Origin: CAVWSM01 sp963798505
GTDB lineage: Bacteria > Actinomycetota > Actinomycetes > Jiangellales > Jiangellaceae
Assembly: GCA_963798505.1 (NCBI GenBank)
Contig: CAWCTX010000005.1
Location: 930,001 to 994,000 of the forward strand
Direction: 5' to 3'
Length of the DNA stretch: 64,000 nucleotides
The notes beneath the pieces were generated by a model. That model was not told the origin of the DNA. It ran no database searches and saw nothing but the letters and a program-made list of their open reading frames with translations. The position numbers and the translations under genes were made by a program. Positions 8,254 through 16,464 of this stretch are shown piece after piece (the first letter of the stretch is position 1; each line of letters starts with the position of its first letter).

Positions 8254-9491
8254 GTCGCCTTCCCTTCCAGGTCGCCTTCCAGCAGGAGCTCGTGCCCCAT
8301 GCGGTCGCGCTTGGTGCGCAGATAGTGCACGTTGTACGCCGATTCGCCGACTGCGGCCGGCACCCGCTCCGCGACGCGCAGCCCGTAGGCCTCGAGGCCG
8401 GATCGCTTGGCGGGGTTGTTGGTGATGAGCCGCAACGACTTGGCGCCGAGGTCGGCCAGGATCTGCGCCCCGATGCCGTAGTCGCGCGCGTCGGCGGGCA
8501 GGCCCAGCTCGAGGTTGGCGTCGACGGTGTCGCGGCCGCCGTCCTGCAGCTCGTACGCCTGCAGCTTGGGGCCGAGGCCTATCCCGCGCCCCTCATGCCC
8601 GCGGAGGTAGACGACAACCCCGCGGCCCGCTTCGGCCACGGCGCGCAGCGACCAGCGCAGCTGCGGCCCGCAGTCGCAGCGCAGCGATCCGAACGTGTCG
8701 CCGGTGAGGCACTCGGAGTGCACTCGGACGAGCAGGTCCTGGCCAGCGCCGATGTCGCCGCGGACGAGCGCGACGTGCTCGACTGCGTCGACCGTGTCGA
8801 GGTAGCCGATGGCCCGGAACTCGCCGAACTCCGTGGGCAGCCGGGTCTCGGCCACGCGACGGACGAGCACCTCATGTCGCCGCCTGAAGGCGACGAGGTC
8901 GGCGATCGAGATCATGGCGAGGCCGTGCTCGTCGGCGAACGCGCGCAGGTCCGGTCCGCGCTTCATGGTGCCGTCATCGTTGACGATCTCGGCGATCACG
9001 CCTGCCGGGGTGAGGCCGGCCAGCCGGGCCAGGTCGACCGACGCCTCGGTGTGGCCAGGGCGGACGAGCACGCCGCCCTCGCGGTAGCGCAACGGGAAGA
9101 CGTGCCCGGGCTGCACCAGATCGAACGGCTCGGTGGCCGAGTCGGTGAGCACCCGTACGGTGTGCGCCCGGTCGGCTGCCGAGATGCCGGTCGTGACGCC
9201 GTCGCGGGCGTCGACCGAGATCGTGTAGGCCGTGCGCATCCGCTCCTGGTTGTGCGGCGTCATCAGCGGGATCTTGAGCCGGTCGAGCATGGACCCCTCG
9301 ACCGGCACGCAGATGACCCCGCTCGTGTGCCGGGTCATGAACGCGATGAGCGCGGGCGTGGCCTTGCGGGCCGCGAACACGAGGTCACCCTCGTTCTCGC
9401 GGTCTTCGTCGTCGACGACAACCACAGCACGACCGGCCGCGATGTCGGCGACAGCGCGTTCGACGGTGTCGAGGACGACGGGCTCGGTCAT
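8250..9491 (-). CDS. ribBA: bifunctional dihydroxybutanone phosphate synthase / GTP cyclohydrolase II
   Basis: Makes both riboflavin precursors: dihydroxybutanone phosphate from ribulose 5-phosphate (RibB half, residues 1-205) and the pyrimidine from GTP (RibA half, 210-413). The RibB acidic metal loop DDEDRENEGDL is at 27-37. The RibA half has the zinc motif CLTGDTFGSLRCDCGPQL and the GTP-site loop YLRGHEGRGIGL. ATG 9491 overlaps the stop of the upstream transporter gene. Both active sites look intact. Confidence 0.96.
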   Translation of the reverse strand: MTEPVVLDTVERAVADIAAGRAVVVVDDEDRENEGDLVFAARKATPALIAFMTRHTSGVICVPVEGSMLDRLKIPLMTPHNQERMRTAYTISVDARDGVTTGISAADRAHTVRVLTDSATEPFDLVQPGHVFPLRYREGGVLVRPGHTEASVDLARLAGLTPAGVIAEIVNDDGTMKRGPDLRAFADEHGLAMISIADLVAFRRRHEVLVRRVAETRLPTEFGEFRAIGYLDTVDAVEHVALVRGDIGAGQDLLVRVHSECLTGDTFGSLRCDCGPQLRWSLRAVAEAGRGVVVYLRGHEGRGIGLGPKLQAYELQDGGRDTVDANLELGLPADARDYGIGAQILADLGAKSLRLITNNPAKRSGLEAYGLRVAERVPAAVGESAYNVHYLRTKRDRMGHELLLEGDLEGKAT

Positions 9492-10192
9492 ACCGGCATC
9501 TCGTCCGGTCTCGGTGCGCCTGCGCCGAGCGCCGCCGTTTCCGTACGGGCAACGCGCAGCCAGACGACGAAGCCCCATATGACGAAGCCGCCGTAGACCC
9601 CGTAGAGCAGGGCCGACGGGTAGAACTTGAAGTAGATCAGCTCCGGCACACCGACGAGGTCGACAGCGAGCCAGCAGAGCCAGAAGTCCACCCAGCCGCG
9701 GGCCATGGCGTAGGTCGCGAGGATCGACCCGACGAAGATCCAGGAGTCGGCGAGGAAGTACCACCACGGCGCCGGCCACTCGGTGCCGATCGCGCGGAAA
9801 ATGCCCCAGCAGACCAGCACACCCGCAAGGGCGACGGAGATGTACGCCGTCCGCTCCCGCGCCGTCGCCCAACGCGGTCGCACCGCAGGTGCGTTGGCGC
9901 CGCTGCGCTTGTTGGCGCTCCATCGCCACCAGCCGTAGACGCTGACGACGATGAAGAACACCTGCCGGGCGGCCTGGCCGTACAGGGTCGTGTGCTGCGG
10001 GTTGGTGAATGCGACTCCGAAGAACACCGTGAACAGCAGCACGTTGCCGACGATGCCGATGGGCCAGGCCCAGACCTTGCGCCGCATCCCACCGATGGCA
10101 GACGCCAGTCCGAAGCCGTTGCCGATGATCTCGCGCCACAGGATGTCGGCGCCGAGGATGTGGATGTGCGACTCGAAGAGCCACTCGATCAC
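9488..10192 (-). CDS. ribM: PnuC/PnuX-family vitamin transporter, probable riboflavin importer RibM
   Basis: An integral membrane protein of 234 aa with about seven hydrophobic helices and the PnuC-family motif YGWWRW, plus FLADSWIFVGSILATYAMA and WLCWLAVDLVGVPELIYFKF. PnuC proteins carry nicotinamide riboside, but members embedded in actinobacterial rib operons (PnuX/RibM) carry riboflavin. Its position between ribE and ribBA, downstream of an FMN riboswitch, supports the riboflavin assignment. The GTG start overlaps the ribE stop (GTGA). Substrate is inferred from context. Confidence 0.85.
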   Translation of the reverse strand: MIEWLFESHIHILGADILWREIIGNGFGLASAIGGMRRKVWAWPIGIVGNVLLFTVFFGVAFTNPQHTTLYGQAARQVFFIVVSVYGWWRWSANKRSGANAPAVRPRWATARERTAYISVALAGVLVCWGIFRAIGTEWPAPWWYFLADSWIFVGSILATYAMARGWVDFWLCWLAVDLVGVPELIYFKFYPSALLYGVYGGFVIWGFVVWLRVARTETAALGAGAPRPDEMPV

Positions 10193-10794
10193 GGGTCGAT
10201 CCTTTCGGTCTTGAGCAGGCGCTCGACGTACTTCGCGATGACGTCGACTTCGAGGTTGACGAGGTCGCCCGGCCGCTTGCGGCCGAGTGTGGTCAGCTCG
10301 AGCGTGACGGGGATGAGGCTGACCTCGAACCAGTCGTCTCCGAGGCCCGAGACGGTGAGGGAGACCCCGTCGACGGCGATGGATCCCTTGCGGGCGACGT
10401 AGCGGGCGAGCTCGGGCGGGAGAGCGATGCGTACGACCTCCCAGCGGTCACCGGGCGTCCGGCTCACGATGCGCGCGGCGCTGTCGACGTGTCCCTGGAC
10501 GACGTGCCCGTCCAGCCGCCCGTCGCTGCGCACGGCGCGTTCGAGGTTGACGGGGTCGCCGGGCTTGAGCGCGCCGAGGCTCGTGTGATCGAGCGTCTCC
10601 TTCATCACGTCGGCCGTGAAGCTGTCCGGACCCGTGTCGACGACGGTGAGGCACACACCGTTGACCGCGATGGAGCCGCCGTGCTCGACGTCCTTCGTGA
10701 CAAGCGGTCCGTGCACCGTGAGACGGGCGCTGTCGGGGCCGGGCTGGTCGACGGCGACCACCTCGCCGAGCTCTTCCACGATGCCGGTGAACAT
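10189..10794 (-). CDS. ribE: riboflavin synthase alpha subunit
   Basis: Dismutates two lumazine molecules to riboflavin and a pyrimidine that is recycled. The protein (201 aa) begins with the hallmark MFTGIVEELG and consists of two lumazine-binding repeats, seen in the parallel segments GGSIAVNGVCLTVVD and KGSIAVDGVSLTVSG and in the paired GHVVQGHVD loop. ATG 10794 shares a base with the ribD stop. In Bacillus-style naming this is also called ribE or ribC. Confidence 0.95.
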   Translation of the reverse strand: MFTGIVEELGEVVAVDQPGPDSARLTVHGPLVTKDVEHGGSIAVNGVCLTVVDTGPDSFTADVMKETLDHTSLGALKPGDPVNLERAVRSDGRLDGHVVQGHVDSAARIVSRTPGDRWEVVRIALPPELARYVARKGSIAVDGVSLTVSGLGDDWFEVSLIPVTLELTTLGRKRPGDLVNLEVDVIAKYVERLLKTERIDP

Positions 10795-11825
10795 CACTGC
10801 TCCTTCATGCGGGTGTCGGCGGTGATGCGGATGTCCGGTCCGACCTGCGTCACGTCGCGCACCTGCAGGCGGAGCGCTTCGCCGATCGTGCCGATGCCCG
10901 CGTCCTGCAGCGCGGCGGGGCCGGCGCCCAGCAGCGCCGGCGCGATGTAGGCGACGACCCGGTCGACCAGGTCGGCGCGGATGAACGCGCCGGCCAGCGT
11001 CGGGCCGCCCTCGAGCCAGACGTGCTGGCGGTCGTGGGCGAACAGCTGGGCAAGCGCCTCGGCGGGTACGCGCGTATGCAGTTGCCAGGTGTCGGCCGCG
11101 TCGTCGAACACTCGGGCAGTCGCCGGGATCGGGCGGAGCCCCATGACCACCCGCAGCGGCTGCCGCCGCCGGGCGAGCGGGCGGTCGGCGCCGTCGCGCA
11201 CCGTGAGATGCGGATCGTCAGCGAGCACGGTGCCGGTGCCGACAAGGATCGCGTCGCACTCGGCGCGCAGCCGATGCACGTCGGCCCGCGCCTCGGGCGA
11301 CGTGACCCACCGGCTCGTGCCGTCGGCGGCCGCGCTGCGCCCGTCGAGGGTGGCGGCGAGCTTCCAGGTGACGTACGGCCGCTGGTGGCGAAGGGCGTAC
11401 GAGAAGGCACTGTTGAGCTGTTCGGCCTCGGTCGCGAGCACCCCGCCCTCGACGTCGACTCCGGCGGCGCGCAGCCGGTCGGCTCCGGCACGCGCGACCG
11501 GGTTGCCGTCGGTCTGCGCGTAGACGACGCGGCGGACACCGGCCGCGATCAGCGCCTCGGCGCACGGGCCGGTGCGGCCGGTGTGGTTGCACGGCTCGAG
11601 CGTGACGACGGCGGTGGCGCCCCGCGCCCGGTGGCCGGCGGCGGACAGCGCGGCCGCCTCGGCGTGCGGCGTGCCGGCGCCGCGGTGATGGCCTTCGGCG
11701 ATGGTTGCGCCGGTGTCGTCGAGGAGGACGCAGCCCACTCGCGGGTTGGGGCCGAGCGGCACGCCCGGCGTAGCAGCCAGCACGAGAGCGCGACGCATTG
11801 CCGCCACCTCGTGGGTGCTTGCCAT
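10794..11825 (-). CDS. ribD: bifunctional riboflavin deaminase/reductase
   Basis: Carries out the second and third steps after GTP opening: deamination of the pyrimidine and NADPH-dependent reduction of its ribosyl side chain. The N-terminal cytidine-deaminase-like domain has the zinc site HAEAA (54-58) and PCNHTGRTGPC (78-88). The C-terminal reductase domain starts near residue 150 (PYVTWKLAATLDGRSAA) and contains ILVGTGTVLADDPHLTVRD. It is the first gene after the FMN riboswitch, so it sets expression of the operon. Confidence 0.95.
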   Translation of the reverse strand: MASTHEVAAMRRALVLAATPGVPLGPNPRVGCVLLDDTGATIAEGHHRGAGTPHAEAAALSAAGHRARGATAVVTLEPCNHTGRTGPCAEALIAAGVRRVVYAQTDGNPVARAGADRLRAAGVDVEGGVLATEAEQLNSAFSYALRHQRPYVTWKLAATLDGRSAAADGTSRWVTSPEARADVHRLRAECDAILVGTGTVLADDPHLTVRDGADRPLARRRQPLRVVMGLRPIPATARVFDDAADTWQLHTRVPAEALAQLFAHDRQHVWLEGGPTLAGAFIRADLVDRVVAYIAPALLGAGPAALQDAGIGTIGEALRLQVRDVTQVGPDIRITADTRMKEQ

Positions 11826-11942
11826 CCCGGGCTCCTCACCTGTCGTGGGTGCCCCGGGGTTCGTCGACGCGAGTAACGCGTCAGGAAGCGGATCGCCTCC
11901 GCGCCGGCACCCGCCGACGGTCTGGCTCCCGCTCCTGCGTGC

Positions 11943-12060
11943 TGCCTCCCATCCGGACTTTCACCGTCGGTCCAGGAGTTTCACCTGGTCAACCGGCCGC
12001 TGGCTGCGGTCGGGTCGCGGACTGTCACCGCCGGTTCGGACTTTCACCGACCCCGGAGCA
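11943..12060 (-). ncRNA. FMN riboswitch (RFN element)
   Basis: Read on the minus strand, conserved RFN segments appear in order: GGGGTCGGTGAAAGTCCG at the 5' side, then GGCGGTGACAGTCCGCGACC, a variable arm, a hairpin closing with CTGGACC, and GACGGTGAAAGTCCGGATGG with GGAGGCAGC at the 3' side. The paired GTGAAAGTCC boxes and terminal GGATGGGAG are diagnostic. It lies about 118 bases before ribD, so FMN binding should reduce expression of ribD-ribE-ribM-ribBA-ribH. Which expression platform is used (terminator or ribosome-site masking) cannot be told by eye. Confidence 0.95.
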
Positions 12061-12137
12061 CGCATTGCTTCGGCCATTGTGACAGTACGGCGCGGGAGCG
12101 GCTTCCGGCGGGTCTGGGGCAAGGTCGTTGGCGCCTT

Positions 12138-12169
12138 CGCATCTGCTGGGCTCGACACCAGCAGATGCG
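12138..12169 (-). terminator. strong hairpin between rpe and the rib riboswitch
   Basis: A perfect 12-bp inverted repeat, CGCATCTGCTGG at 12138-12149 and CCAGCAGATGCG at 12158-12169, with an 8-base loop. It starts 21 bases after the rpe stop. There is no U-run, as is common in high-GC actinobacteria. It probably ends rpe transcription before the rib leader. Confidence 0.7.
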
Positions 12170-12190
12170 TAAGCGTCGAAGCCCGGACCC

Positions 12191-12862
12191 TCAGGGGTGG
12201 CGAGCCGCGGCCTCCGTGGCCAGGTCCCGCAGCTGCTTGATCGCCGCGTCGGCATCCTCGGCGCCGTAGACCGCAGAGCCGGCGACGAACATGTCGGCGC
12301 CGGCCTCGGCGCAGCGCTCGATCGTCGAGCTCGACACGCCGCCGTCGACCTGCAGCCACACCTCTCCCCCGCTGCGGCTGATGAGCTCGCGGGCCGTACG
12401 GATCTTGGGCAGGCAGACGTCCAGGAACGCCTGGCCGCCGAAGCCCGGCTCGACGGTCATCACGAGCAGCATGTCGAGCTCGGGCAGCAGCGGTTCGTAC
12501 GGCTCGACCGGCGTGGCCGGCTTGAGCGCCATGCCGGCGCGGGCGCCACGCCGGCGCAGCTCGCGGGCGAGGCGCACCGGTGCCATCGCCGCCTCGATGT
12601 GGAAGGTCACGCTCGACGCGCCGGCCTCCGCGTAGGCGGGGGCCCAGCGGTCCGGATCCTCGATCATGAGGTGGCAGTCGACGGGCAGCTCGCTGCGGGC
12701 AAGGAGGGCCTCGACCACGGGCAGGCCGATCGTCAGGTTGGGTACGAAGTGGTTGTCCATGACGTCGACGTGCACCCAGTCGGCGGTGCTGATGCGCGTG
12801 ATCTCCGCCTCGAGGTTGGCGAAATCGGCGTTCAGGATGCTCGGAGCGATCTGGATGCCCAC
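12191..12862 (-). CDS. rpe: ribulose-phosphate 3-epimerase
   Basis: Interconverts ribulose 5-phosphate and xylulose 5-phosphate in the pentose phosphate pathway. The TIM-barrel landmarks are present: IAPSILNADFANLEAEI near the start, WVHVDVMDNHFVPNLTIG with the metal-binding HxD and catalytic Asp, VDCHLMIEDPDRW, MTVEPGFGGQAFLDV, and VDGGVSSSTIERCAEAGAD. Length is 223 aa. A GTG at 12862 gives the expected N-terminus. It ends in the strong hairpin before the riboflavin leader. Confidence 0.95.
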   Translation of the reverse strand: MGIQIAPSILNADFANLEAEITRISTADWVHVDVMDNHFVPNLTIGLPVVEALLARSELPVDCHLMIEDPDRWAPAYAEAGASSVTFHIEAAMAPVRLARELRRRGARAGMALKPATPVEPYEPLLPELDMLLVMTVEPGFGGQAFLDVCLPKIRTARELISRSGGEVWLQVDGGVSSSTIERCAEAGADMFVAGSAVYGAEDADAAIKQLRDLATEAAARHP

Positions 12863-12890
12863 GCGATGGAGGCTATCGGTGCGCGGCGCG

Positions 12891-14285
12891 TCAGACGCGG
12901 CGGCGCAGCAGCGCCAGGAACATCGCGTCGGTGCCGTGGCGGTGCGGCCACAGCTGGACGTGCGGGCCCGGGCCGAGGTCGGGAACTCCGGGCAGGTAGG
13001 GCCGTGCGTCGATCTGCTCGACGTCGTCGCGCTGCGCGAGCACGTCGGAGACGATCACCTTGGTCTCGGCGAGGTGAGGTGAGCAGGTCACGTAGGCGAT
13101 CAGTCCACCTGGGCGGGCGCCGCGCACCGCGGCGTGCAGCAGCCCGCGCTGCAGCGGAGCCAGCGTCGCGATGTCGTGGGGCTTGCGTCGCCAGCGCGCC
13201 TCGGGTCGGCGACGCAGCGCACCGAGCCCGGTGCAGGGCACGTCGACGAGCACCCGGTCGAAGGCGCCATCGCCCCACGGGGAGCGGATCGCGTCGGCCG
13301 TCACGGCCGACCATTCGGCCGGCGTGCCGACGAGGGCGTCGCGGACGAGGCGGGTCCGGTGCTGCTGCCGCTCGACCGCGAGCAGGCTGGCGCCGCGGGC
13401 ACCGGCAAGGCCGGCCAGCAGGGCGGCCTTCCCGCCGGGACCTGCGCACATGTCGATCCACCGCCCGCGGTCCTCGCCCACGGTCTCGGCCTGAGCCAGC
13501 GCCAGCGCGACGAGCTGGCTGCCTTCGTCCTGGACGCCGGCGCGCCCCTCGGCGACTGCCGGTACTTCGCGTGGCTGGCCAGCGGCGAGGACGGCTGCGT
13601 AGGGCGACCAGTGACCCGGCTCGGCACCTGACTCGAGGAGCTCGGAGACCTCGGCCCGGCCCGGCCGTACGACCAGAGTCACCGACGGCGGGTCGTTGTC
13701 GGCGGCGAGCAGGTGGGACACCTCGGCGAGGTCACCGCCGAGGGCGTCGGCGAACGCCTGCACGACCCAGACGGGGTGCGAGTGTCGCATCGCCAGGTGA
13801 CCGATCGGGTCGTCGTTGGAATCGGGCGCGAGGCGGACCATCCAGTCGTCGAGCGGGCGCGCGGCGACGCGGCGCAGGACGGCGTTGGTCAGCCGCGCAG
13901 GCCCCTCACCGATCGCCTCACGGGCGATGTCGACGGACGATGCGACCGCGGCGTGCGCGGGCACGCGGGTGGCGAGCAGCTGGTGGGCGCCGAGCCGAAG
14001 CAGCGCGAGCAGTCGTGGGTCGAGCTCGGCGAGCGGGCGGTCGACGCACGCCTCGAGCACCGTGTCGTAGGCGCCCTGGCCGCGCAGCGCCCCATAGGTC
14101 AGCTCGGTGGCGAACGCCGCGTCACGCCCGACGATGCGGCGCTCGGTGAGCAGACCGGGCAGCACCAGATTGGCGTAGGCGTCCTCGAGCTCCACCCTGC
14201 ACAGCAGGTCGAACGCCGCACGCCGCGCGGGGTCGACCTCCCGTCGGGACCGGCCGGATGTGCGCCCCTTCGATGCCGAGACCAC
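12891..14285 (-). CDS. rsmB: 16S rRNA (cytosine-967-C5)-methyltransferase
   Basis: Methylates C967 of 16S rRNA. Residues 20-150 form the NusB-like RNA-binding domain (RRAAFDLLCRVELEDAYANL, then TNAVLRRVAARPL). The C-terminal part is the SAM-dependent domain with WIDMCAGPGGKAALLA (277-292), VPCTGLGALRRR with catalytic Cys351, and VTCSPH with Cys401. The 50-residue spacing of the two cysteines matches the known two-cysteine mechanism. Length 464 aa is normal. It follows fmt by two bases, a common fmt-rsmB pairing. Confidence 0.95.
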   Translation of the reverse strand: MVSASKGRTSGRSRREVDPARRAAFDLLCRVELEDAYANLVLPGLLTERRIVGRDAAFATELTYGALRGQGAYDTVLEACVDRPLAELDPRLLALLRLGAHQLLATRVPAHAAVASSVDIAREAIGEGPARLTNAVLRRVAARPLDDWMVRLAPDSNDDPIGHLAMRHSHPVWVVQAFADALGGDLAEVSHLLAADNDPPSVTLVVRPGRAEVSELLESGAEPGHWSPYAAVLAAGQPREVPAVAEGRAGVQDEGSQLVALALAQAETVGEDRGRWIDMCAGPGGKAALLAGLAGARGASLLAVERQQHRTRLVRDALVGTPAEWSAVTADAIRSPWGDGAFDRVLVDVPCTGLGALRRRPEARWRRKPHDIATLAPLQRGLLHAAVRGARPGGLIAYVTCSPHLAETKVIVSDVLAQRDDVEQIDARPYLPGVPDLGPGPHVQLWPHRHGTDAMFLALLRRRV

Positions 14286-14287
14286 CC

Positions 14288-15217
14288 TCAGCCTCCCACT
14301 CGCTCACCCGGTTCCGGGCGGACCCCGCGGGCCCAGTCTGCCGCCGCCATCGGCTTCTTGCCCTGCGGGCGGACCTCGCCGAGCAGGACGGGAAAGCTGC
14401 CCGTGCCGACCAGGACCTCGTGCTTGTGGGCCACGATCTCACCGGGGTCGAGGCCGGCTCGGTCGGGGGCGGGATGCACCGGTCCGACCTTGAGCCGCTC
14501 GCCGCGGAAAGTCGTCCACGCCCCGGGCGCGGGAGTGCAGCCGCGCACCAACCGGTCGACGCGCAGCGCCGGCGCGGTCCAGTCGACGCGGGCGTCGTCG
14601 ACAGTGACCTTGGGCGCCATGCTCACCCCGTCAGCGGCCTGCGGCTGCGGATGGAGCGCACCGGCCTCGATGCCGTCGAGGGTGGCCACCAGCAGCCGCG
14701 CACCGGAGACAGCCAGCCGGCCCAGCAGGTCGCCAGCGGTGTCATGCGGCCCAATCGGCTCCGTGACGACACCAAAGACCGGACCGGTGTCGAGGCCCTG
14801 CTCGATGCGGAACGTGCTCGCCCCGGTCACTTCGTCGCCGGCCATGATCGCGTGCTGGACGGGGGCCGCGCCCCGCCAGGCGGGCAGCACCGAGAAGTGC
14901 AGGTTGACCCAGCCGTGGGTCGGCATGTCGAGGGCCGCGGTCGGGATGAGGTTGCCGTAGGCCACGACCGGCGCGCAGTCCGGGGCGATCTCGCCGAGCC
15001 GCGCCAGAAAATCGGGTTCGTTGGCGCGAGCCGGCTTGAGCGTCTCGATGCCGTGCTTGTCGGCGACCTCGGCGACCGGGCTCGCGGCGACGTGGCGTCC
15101 GCGGCCGGCGGGGGCGTCCGGCCGCGTCAAGACGGCAACAACCTCATGGTCGGAGGCGAGCAGCGCCTCCAATGACGGCACCGCCACCTCGGGTGTGCCC
15201 GCGAAGACGAGTCGCAT
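14288..15217 (-). CDS. fmt: methionyl-tRNA formyltransferase
   Basis: Formylates the initiator Met-tRNA using 10-formyltetrahydrofolate. The catalytic triad region is visible: Asn105 and His107 in WVNLHFSVLPAWRGAAPVQ, and Asp143 in EQGLDTGPVF. The N-terminal MRLVFAGTPEVAVPSLEALL and the C-terminal tRNA-binding barrel (RLVRGCTPAPGAWTTFRGER) complete a 309-aa protein of typical size. The active-site loop has SVLP where SLLP is usual, a conservative change. It sits four bases downstream of def, so the enzymes that add and remove the formyl group are coupled. Confidence 0.96.
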   Translation of the reverse strand: MRLVFAGTPEVAVPSLEALLASDHEVVAVLTRPDAPAGRGRHVAASPVAEVADKHGIETLKPARANEPDFLARLGEIAPDCAPVVAYGNLIPTAALDMPTHGWVNLHFSVLPAWRGAAPVQHAIMAGDEVTGASTFRIEQGLDTGPVFGVVTEPIGPHDTAGDLLGRLAVSGARLLVATLDGIEAGALHPQPQAADGVSMAPKVTVDDARVDWTAPALRVDRLVRGCTPAPGAWTTFRGERLKVGPVHPAPDRAGLDPGEIVAHKHEVLVGTGSFPVLLGEVRPQGKKPMAAADWARGVRPEPGERVGG

Positions 15218-15221
15218 GGGC

Positions 15222-15767
15222 TCAGAGCGCCTTGCCGAACATCGGGTGCGGAGAGAGCTTGACGGCCGGCGCCTGCCCGCCGGCCCACTCGGCCTCCCGA
15301 ATCGTCTTCATCGCGGCCTTGCGCGCTTCGCGGTCCAGCCGGTCGATGAACAGAACACCGTCGAGGTGGTCGGTCTCGTGCTGGATGCAGCGGGCCAGCA
15401 GGTCGCTGCCCTCGATCACGACGGGCTCGCCGTGCATGTTCATGCCCTTGGCGACGACGCCCAGCGCGCGCCTACAGTCGTACGACAGGCCCGGCAGCGA
15501 CAGGCAGCCCTCCTCGCCGTCCTGGATGTCGGCGGAGAGATCGAGGTCGGGGTTGATGAGGTGACCTAGCTCACCGTCGACGTGGTAGGTGAACACCCGC
15601 AGCGCGACCCCGATCTGGGGCGCGGCGAGCCCGACGCCGGGGGCGTCGAGCATCGTCTCGGAGAGGTCGGCGACCAGCTGGCGCAGCTCCTTGTCGAACG
15701 TCGTCACCGGCTCGGCAACCGTGCGCAGCACGGGGTCTCCGAAGAGTCGGATCGGCTGGATCGCCAC
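15222..15767 (-). CDS. def: peptide deformylase
   Basis: Removes the formyl group from nascent proteins. All three signature motifs are intact: GVGLAAPQIG (44-53), EEGCLSLPG with metal ligand Cys88, and QHETDHLDG with ligands His130 and His134 and catalytic Glu131. At 181 aa it is a type 1 enzyme of normal length. The GTG at 15767 is preceded by aggag at good spacing. Forms a short def-fmt-rsmB operon. Confidence 0.96.
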   Translation of the reverse strand: MAIQPIRLFGDPVLRTVAEPVTTFDKELRQLVADLSETMLDAPGVGLAAPQIGVALRVFTYHVDGELGHLINPDLDLSADIQDGEEGCLSLPGLSYDCRRALGVVAKGMNMHGEPVVIEGSDLLARCIQHETDHLDGVLFIDRLDREARKAAMKTIREAEWAGGQAPAVKLSPHPMFGKAL

Positions 15768-15800
15768 GGGTCACTCCTGGTCGGCGCGGTTGTGCGCGAC

Positions 15801-16421
15801 TCAGTCTAGAAGGTCGCGGACGAGTCCCAGCCGCGCCAGCTCGGCGCGCAAGTCACCTGGGTTGCGCAGGTGGACCGCCGTCATGCCCAGTTCGCGGGCG
15901 GCCTGCGCGTTGGCCGCGACGTCGTCGATGTACGTGGTGGAGGACGGGTCCAGGTCGTACGTGTCGAGCAGCGCCCGGTAGATCGCAGCGTCGGGCTTCA
16001 CCAGGCGGTGCTCACCAGAGATGACCCAGCCGTCGAACAGGTCGAACCAGTCGAGCTCGTCCCGCAGGATCGCGAACTTGTCCGCGGAGAAGTTGGACAG
16101 CGCGAAGAGCGGGCGTCCGGCGTCGTGCAGCTCGCGCAGCACCTTGACGTTGTCGGGGTGGTCGCCGGCGATCGACTCCCGCCAGCGCCGGTCGTATGCC
16201 TCGATCAGCTCGGCCCGATCGGGGTGCCGGGCGGTCAGCTCGGCCACGGCTGCGGGCCATGGCCGGCCGCGGTCCTGCTCGTGGTTCCACCCCATGAAGT
16301 CGACCTCGTCGAGGAACGCCTCGACCGCCGCGTCGTCGGGCAGCAGCGAGCGGTAGAGGTAGCGCGGGTCCCAGTCGACGAGGACACCGCCGAGGTCAAA
16401 GACGACAGCACCGGTCAGCAC
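15801..16421 (-). CDS. HAD-superfamily phosphatase (HAD-IA type)
   Basis: A 206-aa haloacid-dehalogenase-fold hydrolase. Motif I is AVVFDLGGVLVDWDP (nucleophile Asp9), motif II is PLFALSNFSAD, motif III is RLVKPDAAIY, and motif IV is TYIDDVAANAQAARELGM. A helical cap between motifs I and II (MGWNHEQDRGRPWPAAVAEL) places it near YihX/epoxide-hydrolase-like HADs. The first aspartate motif has DLGG rather than DxDGT, as in that subgroup. Substrate unknown. The GTG start at 16421 is set by homology rather than by a ribosome site. Confidence 0.85.
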   Translation of the reverse strand: MLTGAVVFDLGGVLVDWDPRYLYRSLLPDDAAVEAFLDEVDFMGWNHEQDRGRPWPAAVAELTARHPDRAELIEAYDRRWRESIAGDHPDNVKVLRELHDAGRPLFALSNFSADKFAILRDELDWFDLFDGWVISGEHRLVKPDAAIYRALLDTYDLDPSSTTYIDDVAANAQAARELGMTAVHLRNPGDLRAELARLGLVRDLLD

Positions 16422-16464
16422 GGGACACGAGTTTGCCAGCCCGGTGGTCAGCCGAGGTTGCTGC

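Noticed and set aside
12197..14149. Long open frame on the plus strand opposite rpe and rsmB (similar ones at 19451-20608, 27406-29547, 34234-36525, 43935-46088 and 48376-50319)
   Set aside because: They mirror well-conserved genes on the other strand, have Arg/Gly/His-rich composition typical of shadow frames in GC-rich DNA, and show no family motif or ribosome site.
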